From: Elusimicrobiota bacterium
Lineage (GTDB): Bacteria > Elusimicrobiota > Elusimicrobia > Elusimicrobiales > UBA9959
Length of the DNA: 64,000 nucleotides
Reading direction: 5' to 3'
Assembly: GCA_019135865.1 (NCBI GenBank)
Contig: JAGVVD010000029.1
Span: 26,539-90,538, forward strand
The translations under genes were made by a program, and so were the position numbers. This document shows, in pieces, positions 32,770 to 42,160 of this stretch (positions are counted from its first letter, which is position 1; each line of letters begins with the position of its first letter). The notes below the pieces were generated by a model, which was not told the DNA's origin, searched no databases, and saw only the letters and a list, made by a program, of their open reading frames with translations.

Positions 32770-34175
32770 AGGAGTCCCCCCGCCGCCCCGGCCGCCCGGC
32801 GCAGCAGGTCCTCCGTCAGGCGCCGGTCGGCGGTCTCGGCGTAGAGCCGCAGCAGCGGCTCGGTGCCGGAGAGACGCATGAGCAGCCAGCCCCCGCCCGC
32901 GAAGCCCAGCTTTAGCCCGTCTATCCTGGAAACGGAGACGGGAGTCCCGAGAGCCCGCGGGGGGCGGAAGGCGGCCGCCAGCCCGTCCAGGAAAGCGGAC
33001 GGACCGCCGGGCGGGACCCGCCGCAGGGCGATATCCGAGCGCAGATAGGCGGAAGGACCGTAGTCCCGCTGCAGGTCGCGCAGCATGACGGAAAGCGGGC
33101 GGCCGGAACTCTCCAGCAGCTCCATGAAGAAAAGCGCGCAGAGCGGCCCGTCCCTTTCCGGCAGATTGCCGGCCCAGGTGTAGCCGCCGGATTCCTCGGC
33201 CGCGGCCAGCGCCCCGCCGGCGCGCAGCTCGCGGCCCAGCCATTTGAAACCGACCGGGACCTCCTTCACTTCCAGCCCGGCGGCTTCGGCGGCGGCGCGC
33301 GAGACGCGCCCCATCGAGACCGACTGCACCAGCCGGCCGCGCAGGCCGCGCTTTATCAGGAGGTCCGTCATCAGCCCGAAAAGGAGCGCCGGGCTGACAT
33401 AGCGGCCCCGCTCGTCCAGCAGGGCGAAGCGGTCGGCGTCGCCGTCGAAAGCGAAACCGGCCAGGGCGCCGGAGCGGCGGACTTCGGCGGCCAGGGCCCC
33501 GAGGTTGCGTTCTATCGGTTCGGGGGCGGTCCCGCCGAAAAGGGGATCGGGGGCAGCACGCAGCAGGCGCGTCCCGCGGAATTCCCGCATGAGGGGCAGG
33601 AGGCCGCCGGCGCAGCCGTGCATGCAGTCCGCGGCGAAGACGGGCGCGGTCCCGCGCGGCCGCCGCGGCGGGACGCGGGAACGCAGGTATCCGAGGTAGG
33701 CCGGGAACGGGTCGAAATTTTCGATCTTTCCCGCGGGGACGCGGCGGACGCGGCCGCCCAGCCGGGCGGCTATGCCGTCCATGACCTCCGGCGGCGCCGA
33801 GCCGCCTTCCCATTTCAGCTTGGCGCCGTTGTATTCCGGCGGATTGTGGCTGGCTGTGACCACGAAGGCCAGGTCGAAGCCGCGCGCGGTGAAGAGGCTG
33901 GCGGCGGAGGTTGGCGCGGGTTCCCGGCAGAGCGAGACGCGGTGCCCTCCCCCGGCGAACACGGAGGCGGAAAAGGAGGCGAACTCCGGGGAAAGGAAAC
34001 GCCGGTCGAAACCGACCAGGACGCTCCCTTTCCCCCGCCGGGCGCGCAGCCAGGAGGAAGCGGCGCCGGCCAGCCCGCCGAAACCGCGGAAGGTGACCTC
34101 GCCGGCCATGACGCCCCGCCAGCCGTCGGTGCCGAAAACGACACCGGAGACCGCGGCGGCCCGTCCGCGCGGCAT
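32766..34175 (-). CDS. Phosphoglucomutase/phosphomannomutase family protein
   Basis: A 469-residue alpha-D-phosphohexomutase. Phosphoserine Ser109 lies in TASHNPPEYNG, the metal loop is DGDADRFAL, the sugar loop is EESGGYTW (EESGG form), and the C-terminal RLSGTEPLLRLY binds phosphate. It interconverts hexose 6- and 1-phosphates at the head of the downstream sugar-transfer set. Length is normal. The stop codon of the PhoH gene is seven bases upstream, so it may share that gene's promoter. Confidence 0.87.
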   Translation of the reverse strand: MPRGRAAAVSGVVFGTDGWRGVMAGEVTFRGFGGLAGAASSWLRARRGKGSVLVGFDRRFLSPEFASFSASVFAGGGHRVSLCREPAPTSAASLFTARGFDLAFVVTASHNPPEYNGAKLKWEGGSAPPEVMDGIAARLGGRVRRVPAGKIENFDPFPAYLGYLRSRVPPRRPRGTAPVFAADCMHGCAGGLLPLMREFRGTRLLRAAPDPLFGGTAPEPIERNLGALAAEVRRSGALAGFAFDGDADRFALLDERGRYVSPALLFGLMTDLLIKRGLRGRLVQSVSMGRVSRAAAEAAGLEVKEVPVGFKWLGRELRAGGALAAAEESGGYTWAGNLPERDGPLCALFFMELLESSGRPLSVMLRDLQRDYGPSAYLRSDIALRRVPPGGPSAFLDGLAAAFRPPRALGTPVSVSRIDGLKLGFAGGGWLLMRLSGTEPLLRLYAETADRRLTEDLLRRAAGAAGGLL

Positions 34176-34182
34176 AAGGGGC

Positions 34183-35484
34183 CTAGAGCAGCTCCGCCAC
34201 CAGCGCGGCCAGCTGGCTGCGCTCGGTCTTGGTGAAGGTAAGGTGGCCGTACATCTTCTGGCCCTTGAACCTGTCGACTATGTAGGTCAGGCCGTTGGAG
34301 GCCATGTCGAGGTAGGGGTTGTCTATCTGGTACGGGTCGCCGGTCACGACGACCTTGGTGCCCTCGCCGGCGCGCGAGAGGATGGTCTTGATCTCGTGCG
34401 GCGTGAGGTTCTGCGCGTCGTCGACGATCATGTACTGCTTGGGCAGCGAGCGGCCGCGGATATGCGTCACCGAGGCGATCTCGATCTTCTCGTTCTGCAG
34501 CAGGTATTCGAACTTCTGCAGCGCGTCGTCCTGGTGGCGGCGGTCCATGATGAACTCGAGGTTGTCGTAGATGGCGCCCATCCAGGTGGAGAGCTTCTCC
34601 TCCTTGGTGCCGGGCAGGTAGCCGATATCCTTGCCGACGGGGATGATCGGGCGGCAGATGATGAGCCGGCGGTAGACGCTCTCCTCCACGGCCTTCTGGA
34701 GGCCGCAGGCCAGCGACATCAGCGTCTTGCCGGTGCCGGCGGTGCCGATCATCGTGACCAGCGCTATCTTCTCGTCGAGCAGCAGCTCCATCGCGCAGCG
34801 CTGCTCCTTGTTGAGCGGCTTGACGCCCCAGGGCGTCGTCTCCGGGGCGAGGGCCTTTACGACGGAGGTGTCCAGCGGGTCCACCCGGCCGAGCGCGCTC
34901 TTCTTGGGGTCCTCCTTGGCGCGGAAGACCACGAACTCGTTGGCGACCAGACCCTCCTCGCCGGACTTGACGGACTTCTCCTTATAGAACCTGTCGATGA
35001 AGGCGGAGTCCTTCTCCACCGTCACCAGGCCGGGGTAAAGCTCGTCCACCTTGACCTTGCCCGATTCGTAATCCTGCGCTATCAGCCCGACGGCCTCGGC
35101 CTTCAGGCGGAGATTGGTGTCCTTGGTGACCAGTATCGCGTTGTTCTTCTTGCTGATGAAGGAGAAGGCGGTGTTGAGGATCCGGTTGTCCATCTTCTGC
35201 ATGACGAATTCCACCGGCAGGACCTGCGGATGGTCCAGCTCGACCTTGAGCGTGCCGCCGTTCTCCATCTTCACGCCCTCGTTGAGCTTGCCGGAGGCGC
35301 GCAGAGCGTCGAGCTTGCGGGAGACCACGCGCGCGCTCTTGCCGCGCTCGTCGCCGGCGCTCTTGAAGGTGTCGAGCTCCTCTATGACCGAGATGGGGAT
35401 GATGACGGAGTTGTCGTCGAACTTCGTGAAGGAAAGCGGGTCGTGTATCAGGACATTGGTGTCGAGTATGTAGGTTTTTTTCAT
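34183..35484 (-). CDS. PIN domain-PhoH ATPase (YlaK/PhoH2-like)
   Basis: A 433-residue two-domain protein. Residues 1-140 are a PIN nuclease domain (YILDTNVLIHDP start, EELD and DTN-type acidic residues) and the rest is a PhoH ATPase with GTAGTGKT Walker A, VDDAQN Walker B and a late VTGDPYQID motif. PIN-PhoH proteins act as RNA helicase/RNases. The ATG was chosen at MKKTYILD because a long upstream extension overlaps the divergent bamA promoter region and is not conserved in type. It has the best promoter in the window. Confidence 0.9.
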   Translation of the reverse strand: MKKTYILDTNVLIHDPLSFTKFDDNSVIIPISVIEELDTFKSAGDERGKSARVVSRKLDALRASGKLNEGVKMENGGTLKVELDHPQVLPVEFVMQKMDNRILNTAFSFISKKNNAILVTKDTNLRLKAEAVGLIAQDYESGKVKVDELYPGLVTVEKDSAFIDRFYKEKSVKSGEEGLVANEFVVFRAKEDPKKSALGRVDPLDTSVVKALAPETTPWGVKPLNKEQRCAMELLLDEKIALVTMIGTAGTGKTLMSLACGLQKAVEESVYRRLIICRPIIPVGKDIGYLPGTKEEKLSTWMGAIYDNLEFIMDRRHQDDALQKFEYLLQNEKIEIASVTHIRGRSLPKQYMIVDDAQNLTPHEIKTILSRAGEGTKVVVTGDPYQIDNPYLDMASNGLTYIVDRFKGQKMYGHLTFTKTERSQLAALVAELL

Positions 35485-35541
35485 TTTTCCGAGCGAGCGG
35501 GGCCTGGCCCCTTCCTCCCCTTTTTGGATCCGGCGCCCAGA

Positions 35542-35570
35542 ATTATGATACTTTTTGCCCCTCCTGTCAA
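35542..35570 (-). promoter_or_regulatory. Consensus promoter of the phoH-like gene
   Basis: Minus strand: TTGACA (35570-35565), exactly 17 bases, CATAAT (35547-35542), giving a leader of roughly 50 bases. It lies in the 148-base divergent gap shared with bamA. On the plus strand only a TAATAT-like -10 near 35604 is visible for bamA. Confidence 0.72.
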
Positions 35571-35632
35571 AAGAGCCCGTTTCCGCGGCCGCCCGGAAAA
35601 ATAGTAATATCAATGGTCGATCGGACGAACAC

Positions 35633-38083
35633 ATGAGAAAAGACAGTCCTCTCGCCCTGCTGGCGCTCTCGTTTTTCCTGGCCGTACCGGCCTCCGCCGA
35701 AACGCCGGCGGCGCCTCCCGTACCCGCCGCCGCGGAGGAAGCGGCCGCGGCGGACCCGGCCGTCCCCCCGGGAACGGACGCGGGAACGCCGGAGAAGCCG
35801 GAGGCGGCGGAAGAGAAAGCGACCGGCTTTCCGGGCCCCTGGGAAGTCGGGGAGACCGCCGTCAGGGGGTCCCTGAACGTCAAGCCGAAAGTCGTGCTGC
35901 GCGCCGTAAAGGCCCGCAAAGGGCGGCTCTACTACCGCGACTTCGTCGCCCGCGACGTCGAGGCCGTACTCGGCCTGGGCAGCGTGGAGAAGGTCTCGGT
36001 GGACATCGAGGAGCTCCCGGGCAGGCCCTCTTCGCCCAAGCTCGCCTCCTTCCTGGCCGCCCCCCTGCAGGCCCGCGTGACCTATGTCGTCTCCGAAAAG
36101 CCGATGATAAAGAAGCTGCTGGTCGAGGGCGCCAAACAGCTCTCGAAGTCCTCCGTCAAGGACGAGATGTCGCTGAAGGAACGCGATTTCTTCGACGAGC
36201 TCAAGATCCGGGAGGACCTGATCAAGATCGCCGACCACTACCGCGGCAAGGGGTTCCTGGACGTTTCGGTGGACTACGAGATAACCCGCGACACGGCCGC
36301 CAGGACCTGCGAACTGACCGTGAAGGTGGACGAGCGCAGCAAGGTGAGGGTCTCCTCCCTGGAACTGGAGGGGGCGGAGGGCTTCGCCGTCAAGAAGCTG
36401 CGCAAGCTCTTCAAGAACCGGCCGAAGAAGGTCTACAAGCCGGAAGAACTCCAGAACGACCTCGCCGCCCTGGAGGCGCATTACAAGAACCGCGGTTACA
36501 GCGATTTCGAGGTCCTCTCCTCCTCGGCCGCCTTCAGCGGGGACCGCTCCAGCGTGGCCATAACCGTCTCGGTCCGCGAAGGGGCGAAGGCGATGTTCGG
36601 CGTCACGACCTTCAGCGGCAATTCGGTCTACTCCTCCGCGGAGCTGGCCGGCGCCATCGTCTACCGCCGCGGCAAGCTCTACAACGACGAACGCTTCGGC
36701 GACACGGTCAGGGCGGTGCAGGAGAAGTACGCCGACAAGGGGTACCTGCGGGCCCAGGTGAGGCCCGTCAAGACCCGCAACCCGGACACCGGCGAGCTCG
36801 ACATCGAGTACTCCCTGACCGAGAACTCCCCGATCTACGTCGGCCACATCGACGTGGAGGGCAACAAGGCCACGAAGACGCACGTGCTGCGGCGCGAGGT
36901 GGCGCAGAAAGAGGGCGAGGTGTTCAGCGCGGCCAAGGTGCGGCGCAGCCAGGAGAAGATCTTCAATCTCGGCTTCATAGACGACGTGAACCCCGTGATC
37001 AATCCCACGGCGGACCCCGACACGGTGGACCTGGTCTTCGACGTGGCGGAAGGCAAGCCGGGCATGCTGACCGCCGGCGCCGGCATTTCCTCGCGCGAGG
37101 GCGTGGTCGGCACGCTCTCGGTCTCGCACATGAACATGCTGGGCCTGGCCCACAGGATGTCCCTGGCCTGGAACTTCGGCAAGCGCGTGCAGGACTACAA
37201 CCTGAGCTGGACGATGCCCTGGATAGGCGACAGCCCCACCTCCCTGGGCCTCAACCTTTTCAATACCCGCCGTTACCGCCCCTACCGCACCTCCCTCTCG
37301 GCCTACACCGAGCGCAGGACCGGCGGCAAGATAACGCTGGCGCCGCGCTTCGAGGACGACAAGTACACGCTGACCACCTCCTACACCTACGAGAAGGTGC
37401 AGATCTCCGACGTGCGCGACGTTTACGACGGAGAACTGACGGAGGGGACCAGCGTCACCTCCTCCATCTTCGTGGAGTTCGCGCGCGACACGCGCGACAG
37501 CATCTGGGACCCGACGCGCGGCGGCCGCGGCGCCATCGGGCTGGAACTGACCGGCGGCCCCCTGATGGGCGACGTGGACTTCTACAAGCCCTCCCTCTCC
37601 TACAGCCACAACTTCAAGCTCTTCAGCATAGACGACTACCCGTTCGTGCTCTCCGTCGCCAACCGCCTGGGCTACGTGGCCCGCTTCGGCGACACCGAGC
37701 GCGTGCCTTTCTACGAGAAGTACTTCCTCGGCGGGTCCGAGACCGTGCGCGGCTACAATTCCAACGGCCAGATAGGCCCGCCGGAAGGCGGCCGGCTCTA
37801 CGGGGTGATGAACCTGGAATTCAAGTTCCCCCTGGCCAGGGAACGCCGGCGGACCATCGTCCAGTGGGCATTTTTCTTCGACGCCGGCAACTCCTGGGAC
37901 CGTTTCGACGACGTCAGCCTGCGGACCGGCGAAGGCGAGAAGCAGTTAAAGACGGGCGCCGGTTTCGGGATCCGGTTCACGACCCCGGCCTTCCCGATAA
38001 GGCTCGACTGGGGCTACGGTTTCAACCACAAGGACGGGGAACAGCGGTCCGACATCTACTTCACGCTGGGCAACCTCTTCTGA
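35633..38083 (+). CDS. bamA: Outer-membrane assembly protein BamA
   Basis: An 816-residue Omp85 protein: signal peptide ending near ASAE (residue 22), a Pro/Ala-rich linker, five POTRA-like repeats (about 75-430) and a beta-barrel ending in the outer-membrane signature with a terminal Phe (YFTLGNLF). The lid-lock motif appears as VRGYNSNGQIG. It inserts beta-barrel proteins in the outer membrane. It heads the envelope operon, with a skp-like gene next, an arrangement seen in many Gram-negatives (bamA-skp-lpxD-fabZ-lpxA). The Ala/Pro segment after the signal is an unusual addition. Confidence 0.94.
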   Translation: MRKDSPLALLALSFFLAVPASAETPAAPPVPAAAEEAAAADPAVPPGTDAGTPEKPEAAEEKATGFPGPWEVGETAVRGSLNVKPKVVLRAVKARKGRLYYRDFVARDVEAVLGLGSVEKVSVDIEELPGRPSSPKLASFLAAPLQARVTYVVSEKPMIKKLLVEGAKQLSKSSVKDEMSLKERDFFDELKIREDLIKIADHYRGKGFLDVSVDYEITRDTAARTCELTVKVDERSKVRVSSLELEGAEGFAVKKLRKLFKNRPKKVYKPEELQNDLAALEAHYKNRGYSDFEVLSSSAAFSGDRSSVAITVSVREGAKAMFGVTTFSGNSVYSSAELAGAIVYRRGKLYNDERFGDTVRAVQEKYADKGYLRAQVRPVKTRNPDTGELDIEYSLTENSPIYVGHIDVEGNKATKTHVLRREVAQKEGEVFSAAKVRRSQEKIFNLGFIDDVNPVINPTADPDTVDLVFDVAEGKPGMLTAGAGISSREGVVGTLSVSHMNMLGLAHRMSLAWNFGKRVQDYNLSWTMPWIGDSPTSLGLNLFNTRRYRPYRTSLSAYTERRTGGKITLAPRFEDDKYTLTTSYTYEKVQISDVRDVYDGELTEGTSVTSSIFVEFARDTRDSIWDPTRGGRGAIGLELTGGPLMGDVDFYKPSLSYSHNFKLFSIDDYPFVLSVANRLGYVARFGDTERVPFYEKYFLGGSETVRGYNSNGQIGPPEGGRLYGVMNLEFKFPLARERRRTIVQWAFFFDAGNSWDRFDDVSLRTGEGEKQLKTGAGFGIRFTTPAFPIRLDWGYGFNHKDGEQRSDIYFTLGNLF

Positions 38084-38123
38084 GCGAAAGACCGGCCGGC
38101 GCCGGAACAGGCGGTATGAAAGC

Positions 38124-39008
38124 ATGAAAACGGCATTGATCATCCTGGCGGTCCTGCTGCCCCCCGGCGCGGGAGCGCTCGAGCTCTCGCTCGAGGAGAA
38201 CAGGGGGGAATCCGGAACGATAGGCTACGTGGACATGGACCGCGTCTTCCGCGAATACTCCGGGACCTCGGGCGCCCGGGAGGAGTTCCTTTCCGAGGTG
38301 AAGAAGCGGGAGACCGGGCTCGACGACTCCAGGAAGCGCATCTTCGCGCTCAGGGCGGAGATCTCCCGCCTGCGCCAGGAACGCGAGTTCGCCGCCGCCC
38401 TTCCCATTTTCTTCAGCGAAGAACAGCCGCCCGCCGCTTCCACCGCCGCGGCCGCCGGGACCGGGACGCCTCCCCCGGCGGAGCCGGCGCAGACTTCTTC
38501 CGCGCCCGCGGGCGCGGAGCTCCCCGCCGCCGCGGCGCAGCTGCCGGGCATGCAGCCGGGGACGCCCGAAGAGACCGGGAAGGACGCCGCCGCCGCGCCT
38601 CCCCCTCCCGTTCAGGAGCCCGCCGCCCGTCCGGCTGCGCCTAAACAGCCACTCATACAGATGCCCGGGGTCGGGGCCATGGCCCTGGACAAGTTCAGGA
38701 TGTCCGTTTCCACCTCGGTGCCGGAGATCGAGGCCGCCATCTCCGCCAAAGAAAAGGAACTGGCGGGCCTCGAAAGCGCCCTGAGGACCGAACAGCGGCG
38801 GGCCGAGAAGGACCTGCTGGACCAGGAATCCCGGAAGACCGAACTGATACTCGGACGCATCTATTTCCTGCTGCGGGAACTGGCCGTCAACGAAGGGGTC
38901 AGCGTCGTCATAGACAAACGCTCGATACTTTTCGGCCACGCCGCCGTGGACCTGACCGGTAAACTCCTGGAGAAACTCGAGGACTCAGGGGAAGGGGAAC
39001 GGCGATGA
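38124..39008 (+). CDS. skp: OmpH/Skp family periplasmic chaperone with Pro/Ala-rich insertion
   Basis: A 294-residue protein with a signal peptide (cut near GAGA-LE, residue 18) and the Skp opening [15 protein letters not shown]. Skp is about 160 residues of coiled coil; here the two helices are split by a Pro/Ala/Thr-rich stretch (about 108-170), and the end has [18 protein letters not shown], the usual Skp C-terminal block. It should hold outer-membrane proteins for BamA. The insertion could be a flexible spacer across the periplasm. ATGA overlap with lpxD. Confidence 0.85.
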   Translation: MKTALIILAVLLPPGAGALELSLEENRGESGTIGYVDMDRVFREYSGTSGAREEFLSEVKKRETGLDDSRKRIFALRAEISRLRQEREFAAALPIFFSEEQPPAASTAAAAGTGTPPPAEPAQTSSAPAGAELPAAAAQLPGMQPGTPEETGKDAAAAPPPPVQEPAARPAAPKQPLIQMPGVGAMALDKFRMSVSTSVPEIEAAISAKEKELAGLESALRTEQRRAEKDLLDQESRKTELILGRIYFLLRELAVNEGVSVVIDKRSILFGHAAVDLTGKLLEKLEDSGEGERR

Positions 39009-40051
39009 ACCTCACGGTCGCCGAGATAGCGGCCCTCACCGGGGGACGGGCGGAAGGCGGCGACGGCCGGACCGTCACCGGCGTCAACCCGGCCGGGAGC
39101 GCGGGCCCCAACGACCTTTCTTTCATAGATTCCGCCGATAAGGCCGGCCTGCTGGCGTCCTGCCGCGCGGCCGCCGTCCTTATGCCCGAGGACGCCGCGA
39201 AAGCCGCGGCGGGGAGCTCCGGAGCCGCCCGCATCTACGTCAAGAACCCGCGCTACGCCTTCGCGCTGGTGCTCAGGGAACTGGAGAAGGACCTCGCCCC
39301 CCCGCGCCGGTCGGGGCGCCATCCTTCGGCCGTCGTGGCGGGATCCGCCTCGGTGGACCCGGAAGCCTGGATAGGGCCCTGCTGCGTCGTGGAGGACGGG
39401 GCCTCCGTGGGCCCGCGCGCTTCCCTCGACGCCAACTGTTTCGTCGGCCGCGGCGCTTCGGTGGGCGAGGGCTCCCGCCTCCGCCCCGGCGTCTCGCTCC
39501 TGGACCGCTGCTCCGTGGGCAGGCGCTGCACGATACATTCCGGGACCGTCATAGGCTCCGACGGCTACGGCTATGTCCGCTCCGGCGGCAGGCACGAGAA
39601 GATACCGCAGCTGGGCGCCGTGCGCATAGACGACGACGTGGAAATAGGGGCCAACTGCGCCATAGACCGCGCCGCGCTGGACATGACGGTGATCGGCGAA
39701 GGGACCAAGATAGACAATCTCGTCCATATCGCCCATAACGTGAAGATCGGCAGGAACTGCCTCATCCTCGCCCAGGCCGGTTCGGCCGGGTCCACGGAGA
39801 TAGGGGACAACGTCGTGATCGCCGGCCAGTCCGGGCTCAGCGACCATCTCAAGATCGGCTCCAACTCCGTCGTCATGGGGCGCACCGGCGTGATCGCGGA
39901 CCTCGCGGAAGGCTCCATCGTGCTCGGCCCCCTGGGCCGTCCGCGCCGCGAGTTCATGCGCATAGAGGCGACCCTTTCGAAGCTCCCCGAGATCTACGCG
40001 GAGTTCAAGCGGCTGAGGAAAAGCCGCGAGGATGAAAAGAAGAACCCTTAA
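39005..40051 (+). CDS. lpxD: UDP-3-O-acylglucosamine N-acyltransferase LpxD
   Basis: A 348-residue LpxD: N-terminal uridine-binding domain with SFIDSADKA, a left-handed beta helix of hexapeptide repeats ([17 protein letters not shown] onward), the catalytic histidine in HIAHNVKIG, and a C-terminal helix. It adds the N-linked acyl chain in the third step of lipid A synthesis, using acyl-ACP in the cytoplasm. The end overlaps lpxC by 20 bases, so the two are co-translated. Confidence 0.95.
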   Translation: MNLTVAEIAALTGGRAEGGDGRTVTGVNPAGSAGPNDLSFIDSADKAGLLASCRAAAVLMPEDAAKAAAGSSGAARIYVKNPRYAFALVLRELEKDLAPPRRSGRHPSAVVAGSASVDPEAWIGPCCVVEDGASVGPRASLDANCFVGRGASVGEGSRLRPGVSLLDRCSVGRRCTIHSGTVIGSDGYGYVRSGGRHEKIPQLGAVRIDDDVEIGANCAIDRAALDMTVIGEGTKIDNLVHIAHNVKIGRNCLILAQAGSAGSTEIGDNVVIAGQSGLSDHLKIGSNSVVMGRTGVIADLAEGSIVLGPLGRPRREFMRIEATLSKLPEIYAEFKRLRKSREDEKKNP

Positions 40052-40859
40052 GGCCGAAGCCTCCGTGGCGGGGACCGGCCTGCACACCGGCCTGCCCTGC
40101 CGCGCGGTCTTCCGCCCGGCCGAGGGGCCGACCGGCCTGCGCTTCCTGCTGCCCGACGGCTCCGCCCCCATCCCGGCGCTGCTCGACCATGTCGCGTCCA
40201 CGGTGCGCGGGACCAACCTCTCGCTCGGCGGGCGCAAGGTGCATACCGTCGAGCATATACTCTCCTGCTGCGCCGCGCTCGGCGTGCACGACCTCGACGT
40301 CCTGATGGACGGCCCGGAGCCGCCGGCCGCCGACGGCTCCGCCCTGCCCTTCGCGGAGGCCATGCTCGCGGCTGGCGTCGCGGAAAAGCCGGACCAGGAA
40401 ATATCCCCCCTCGCCCCCTCCGCGCCCGTGGAACTGAGGGACGGCGGGGCCTTCTACTCCGCGGCGCCGGCAGGGACGCTTTCCCTGCGCGTCGTCTTCG
40501 ACCACCCGCACCCGATGCTGGGGCGCACCGAGCTTTCCCTGGACATAACCCCCGACTCCTTCCTCCGCGAGATAGCCCCGGCCCGGACCTTCGGCCTCCG
40601 CGAGGAGCTCGACGGCCTCAAAGCCGCGGGACTGGCCAAAGGCGGCTCGCTGGAGAACGCGATGCTGGTGGAGAAGGACCGCATACTCTGCGCGGGGGGA
40701 CCGCGCTTCGCCGACGAGCCCGTGCGCCACAAGGCGCTGGACCTGCTGGGCGACCTGGCCCTGCTCGGCGTCCCGCTGCTGGCCGCCGTGCGCGCGGAGC
40801 GGACCGGCCACCGCAACAACGTCGATTTTGCTAAACTGCTCAGGAACGCCCCGAGGTAA
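40032..40859 (+). CDS. lpxC: UDP-3-O-acyl-GlcNAc deacetylase LpxC
   Basis: A 275-residue LpxC, the zinc enzyme of the committed lipid A step. It has the TGLHTG opening, zinc ligands in HTVEHILS and [10 protein letters not shown] (His and Asp), and the GHRNN end containing the catalytic His. It follows directly on from lpxD and is two bases from fabZ. It is slightly shorter than E. coli LpxC (305) at the C-terminus, which removes the tail that FtsH recognises in E. coli, so turnover is probably controlled differently. Confidence 0.95.
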   Translation: MKRRTLKAEASVAGTGLHTGLPCRAVFRPAEGPTGLRFLLPDGSAPIPALLDHVASTVRGTNLSLGGRKVHTVEHILSCCAALGVHDLDVLMDGPEPPAADGSALPFAEAMLAAGVAEKPDQEISPLAPSAPVELRDGGAFYSAAPAGTLSLRVVFDHPHPMLGRTELSLDITPDSFLREIAPARTFGLREELDGLKAAGLAKGGSLENAMLVEKDRILCAGGPRFADEPVRHKALDLLGDLALLGVPLLAAVRAERTGHRNNVDFAKLLRNAPR

Positions 40860-40861
40860 AA

Positions 40862-41323
40862 ATGGACGAGAAAAAAGCTCCCTCATACAGGCCCTCCCGC
40901 GTCATCGACTGCGAGGAGATCATACGGACCATCCCGCACCGCTACCCCTTCCTGCTCATCGACCGCGTCGAAGTGATAGAGGAGAACAAGCGCGCGGTCG
41001 GCGTGAAATGCGTCACGGCCAACGAGCTTTTCTTCCACGGCCATTTCCCGACGAAACCGGTCATGCCGGGCGTGCTCATAGTGGAAGCCATGGCCCAGAC
41101 CTCGGCGGCCATGCTGATGGGCCTGCCGGAGATAAAAGGCAAGTTCGCCTATTTCGCGGGCATCAACAAGGCCCGCTTCCGCCGCCAGGTGGTGCCCGGC
41201 GATGTCCTGAAGCTGCACATAGAGATACTGAGGTTCAAAGGACACATGGCCAAGGTCAGCGGCCGCGCCTTCGTCGAAGGCGAACCCGCGGCCGAAGCCG
41301 AAATGATCTTCGTGGTGGACTGA
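40862..41323 (+). CDS. fabZ: 3-hydroxyacyl-ACP dehydratase FabZ
   Basis: A 153-residue hot-dog-fold dehydratase of fatty acid synthesis. [13 protein letters not shown] is the usual N-terminal block, the catalytic His is in [14 protein letters not shown] and the Glu in EAMAQTSA. It competes with LpxA for 3-hydroxyacyl-ACP, which explains its place between lpxC and lpxA, a common arrangement. A GAGG site precedes the ATG. Confidence 0.95.
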   Translation: MDEKKAPSYRPSRVIDCEEIIRTIPHRYPFLLIDRVEVIEENKRAVGVKCVTANELFFHGHFPTKPVMPGVLIVEAMAQTSAAMLMGLPEIKGKFAYFAGINKARFRRQVVPGDVLKLHIEILRFKGHMAKVSGRAFVEGEPAAEAEMIFVVD

Positions 41324-41356
41324 CCCGCTCCCTTTTCGGCATATTCCGGAGGAAGA

Positions 41357-42160
41357 ATGGCGACAAAGATACACCCCACGGCGATAATAGACGCCGGGGC
41401 GCAGATAGGCGAGAACGTCGAGATAGGCCCGTACACGGTCATAGGCGAGGACGTGCGGATAGGCGACGGCACGAAGATAGGCGCGCACTGCATCTTCGAG
41501 TTCTGCACGGTCGGCAAGGACAACCTTTTCACCGGCGCCGCCTATGTCGGCATGCCTCCCCAGGACTGGTCCTACAAGAACGAGCATAAGCGCTTCGTGA
41601 TGGGCGACCGCAACGTCATACGCGAGAACGTCACTCTGCACCGCGGCGCGCATACGGACCTGACCACGATGGGCTCCGGCTGCATGCTGATGGCCAATTC
41701 CCACATCGGCCACGACGGCCGCGTCGGCGACAACGTCATAATGGTCAACTGCGCCTCGGCCGCCGGCCACGTGGAGATAGGCGACAGGGCGCTCATCAGC
41801 GGCCTCGCCGGCATACACCAGTTCACCCGCATAGGGAAGCTCGCGATGATCTCGGGCGGCGGCATGGCCAACCAGGACATACTGCCCTACGTCACCGCGC
41901 AGGGCGACCGCGCCCGCCCGGTCGCGCTCAACCTGGTGGGCATGAAGCGCAACGGCTTCACGCGCGAGCAGATAAAGGCGGTAAAGCACGTCTTCAAGAC
42001 CCTGTTCTTCCGCGGCCTCCTGCTCAAGGACGCCGTGGCGAAGCTGCGCGCGGAGAACCTGCCGCCGGAAGCTTCGCTGATGCTGCACTTCGTCGAATCC
42101 TCCAAACGCGGCATAGCGCGCCCGCGCCGTTCGGCCGCGGCGGACGTGGCCGATGCCTGA
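41357..42160 (+). CDS. lpxA: UDP-GlcNAc O-acyltransferase LpxA
   Basis: A 267-residue LpxA with the hexapeptide beta helix from residue 5, the HRGAHTD segment, catalytic histidine in SHIGHD and the GLAGIHQFTRIG turn, then the helical C-terminal domain. It transfers an acyl chain to the 3-position of UDP-GlcNAc. A GGAGGA site lies seven bases before the ATG. Given the neighbouring Gfo/Idh/MocA gene, an amino-sugar (GlcNAc3N) substrate cannot be excluded. Its stop overlaps lpxI by eight bases. Confidence 0.95.
   Translation: MATKIHPTAIIDAGAQIGENVEIGPYTVIGEDVRIGDGTKIGAHCIFEFCTVGKDNLFTGAAYVGMPPQDWSYKNEHKRFVMGDRNVIRENVTLHRGAHTDLTTMGSGCMLMANSHIGHDGRVGDNVIMVNCASAAGHVEIGDRALISGLAGIHQFTRIGKLAMISGGGMANQDILPYVTAQGDRARPVALNLVGMKRNGFTREQIKAVKHVFKTLFFRGLLLKDAVAKLRAENLPPEASLMLHFVESSKRGIARPRRSAAADVADA

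Noticed and set aside
35485..35919. Upstream extension of the PIN-PhoH protein
   Set aside because: It would cross the divergent promoter region into the bamA coding sequence on the other strand, and the PIN domain begins at MKKTYILDTN.
35567..37609. Large minus-strand open frame opposite bamA
   Set aside because: A high-GC mirror frame rich in Val, Leu, His and Gly with no domain. BamA on the plus strand is unambiguous.
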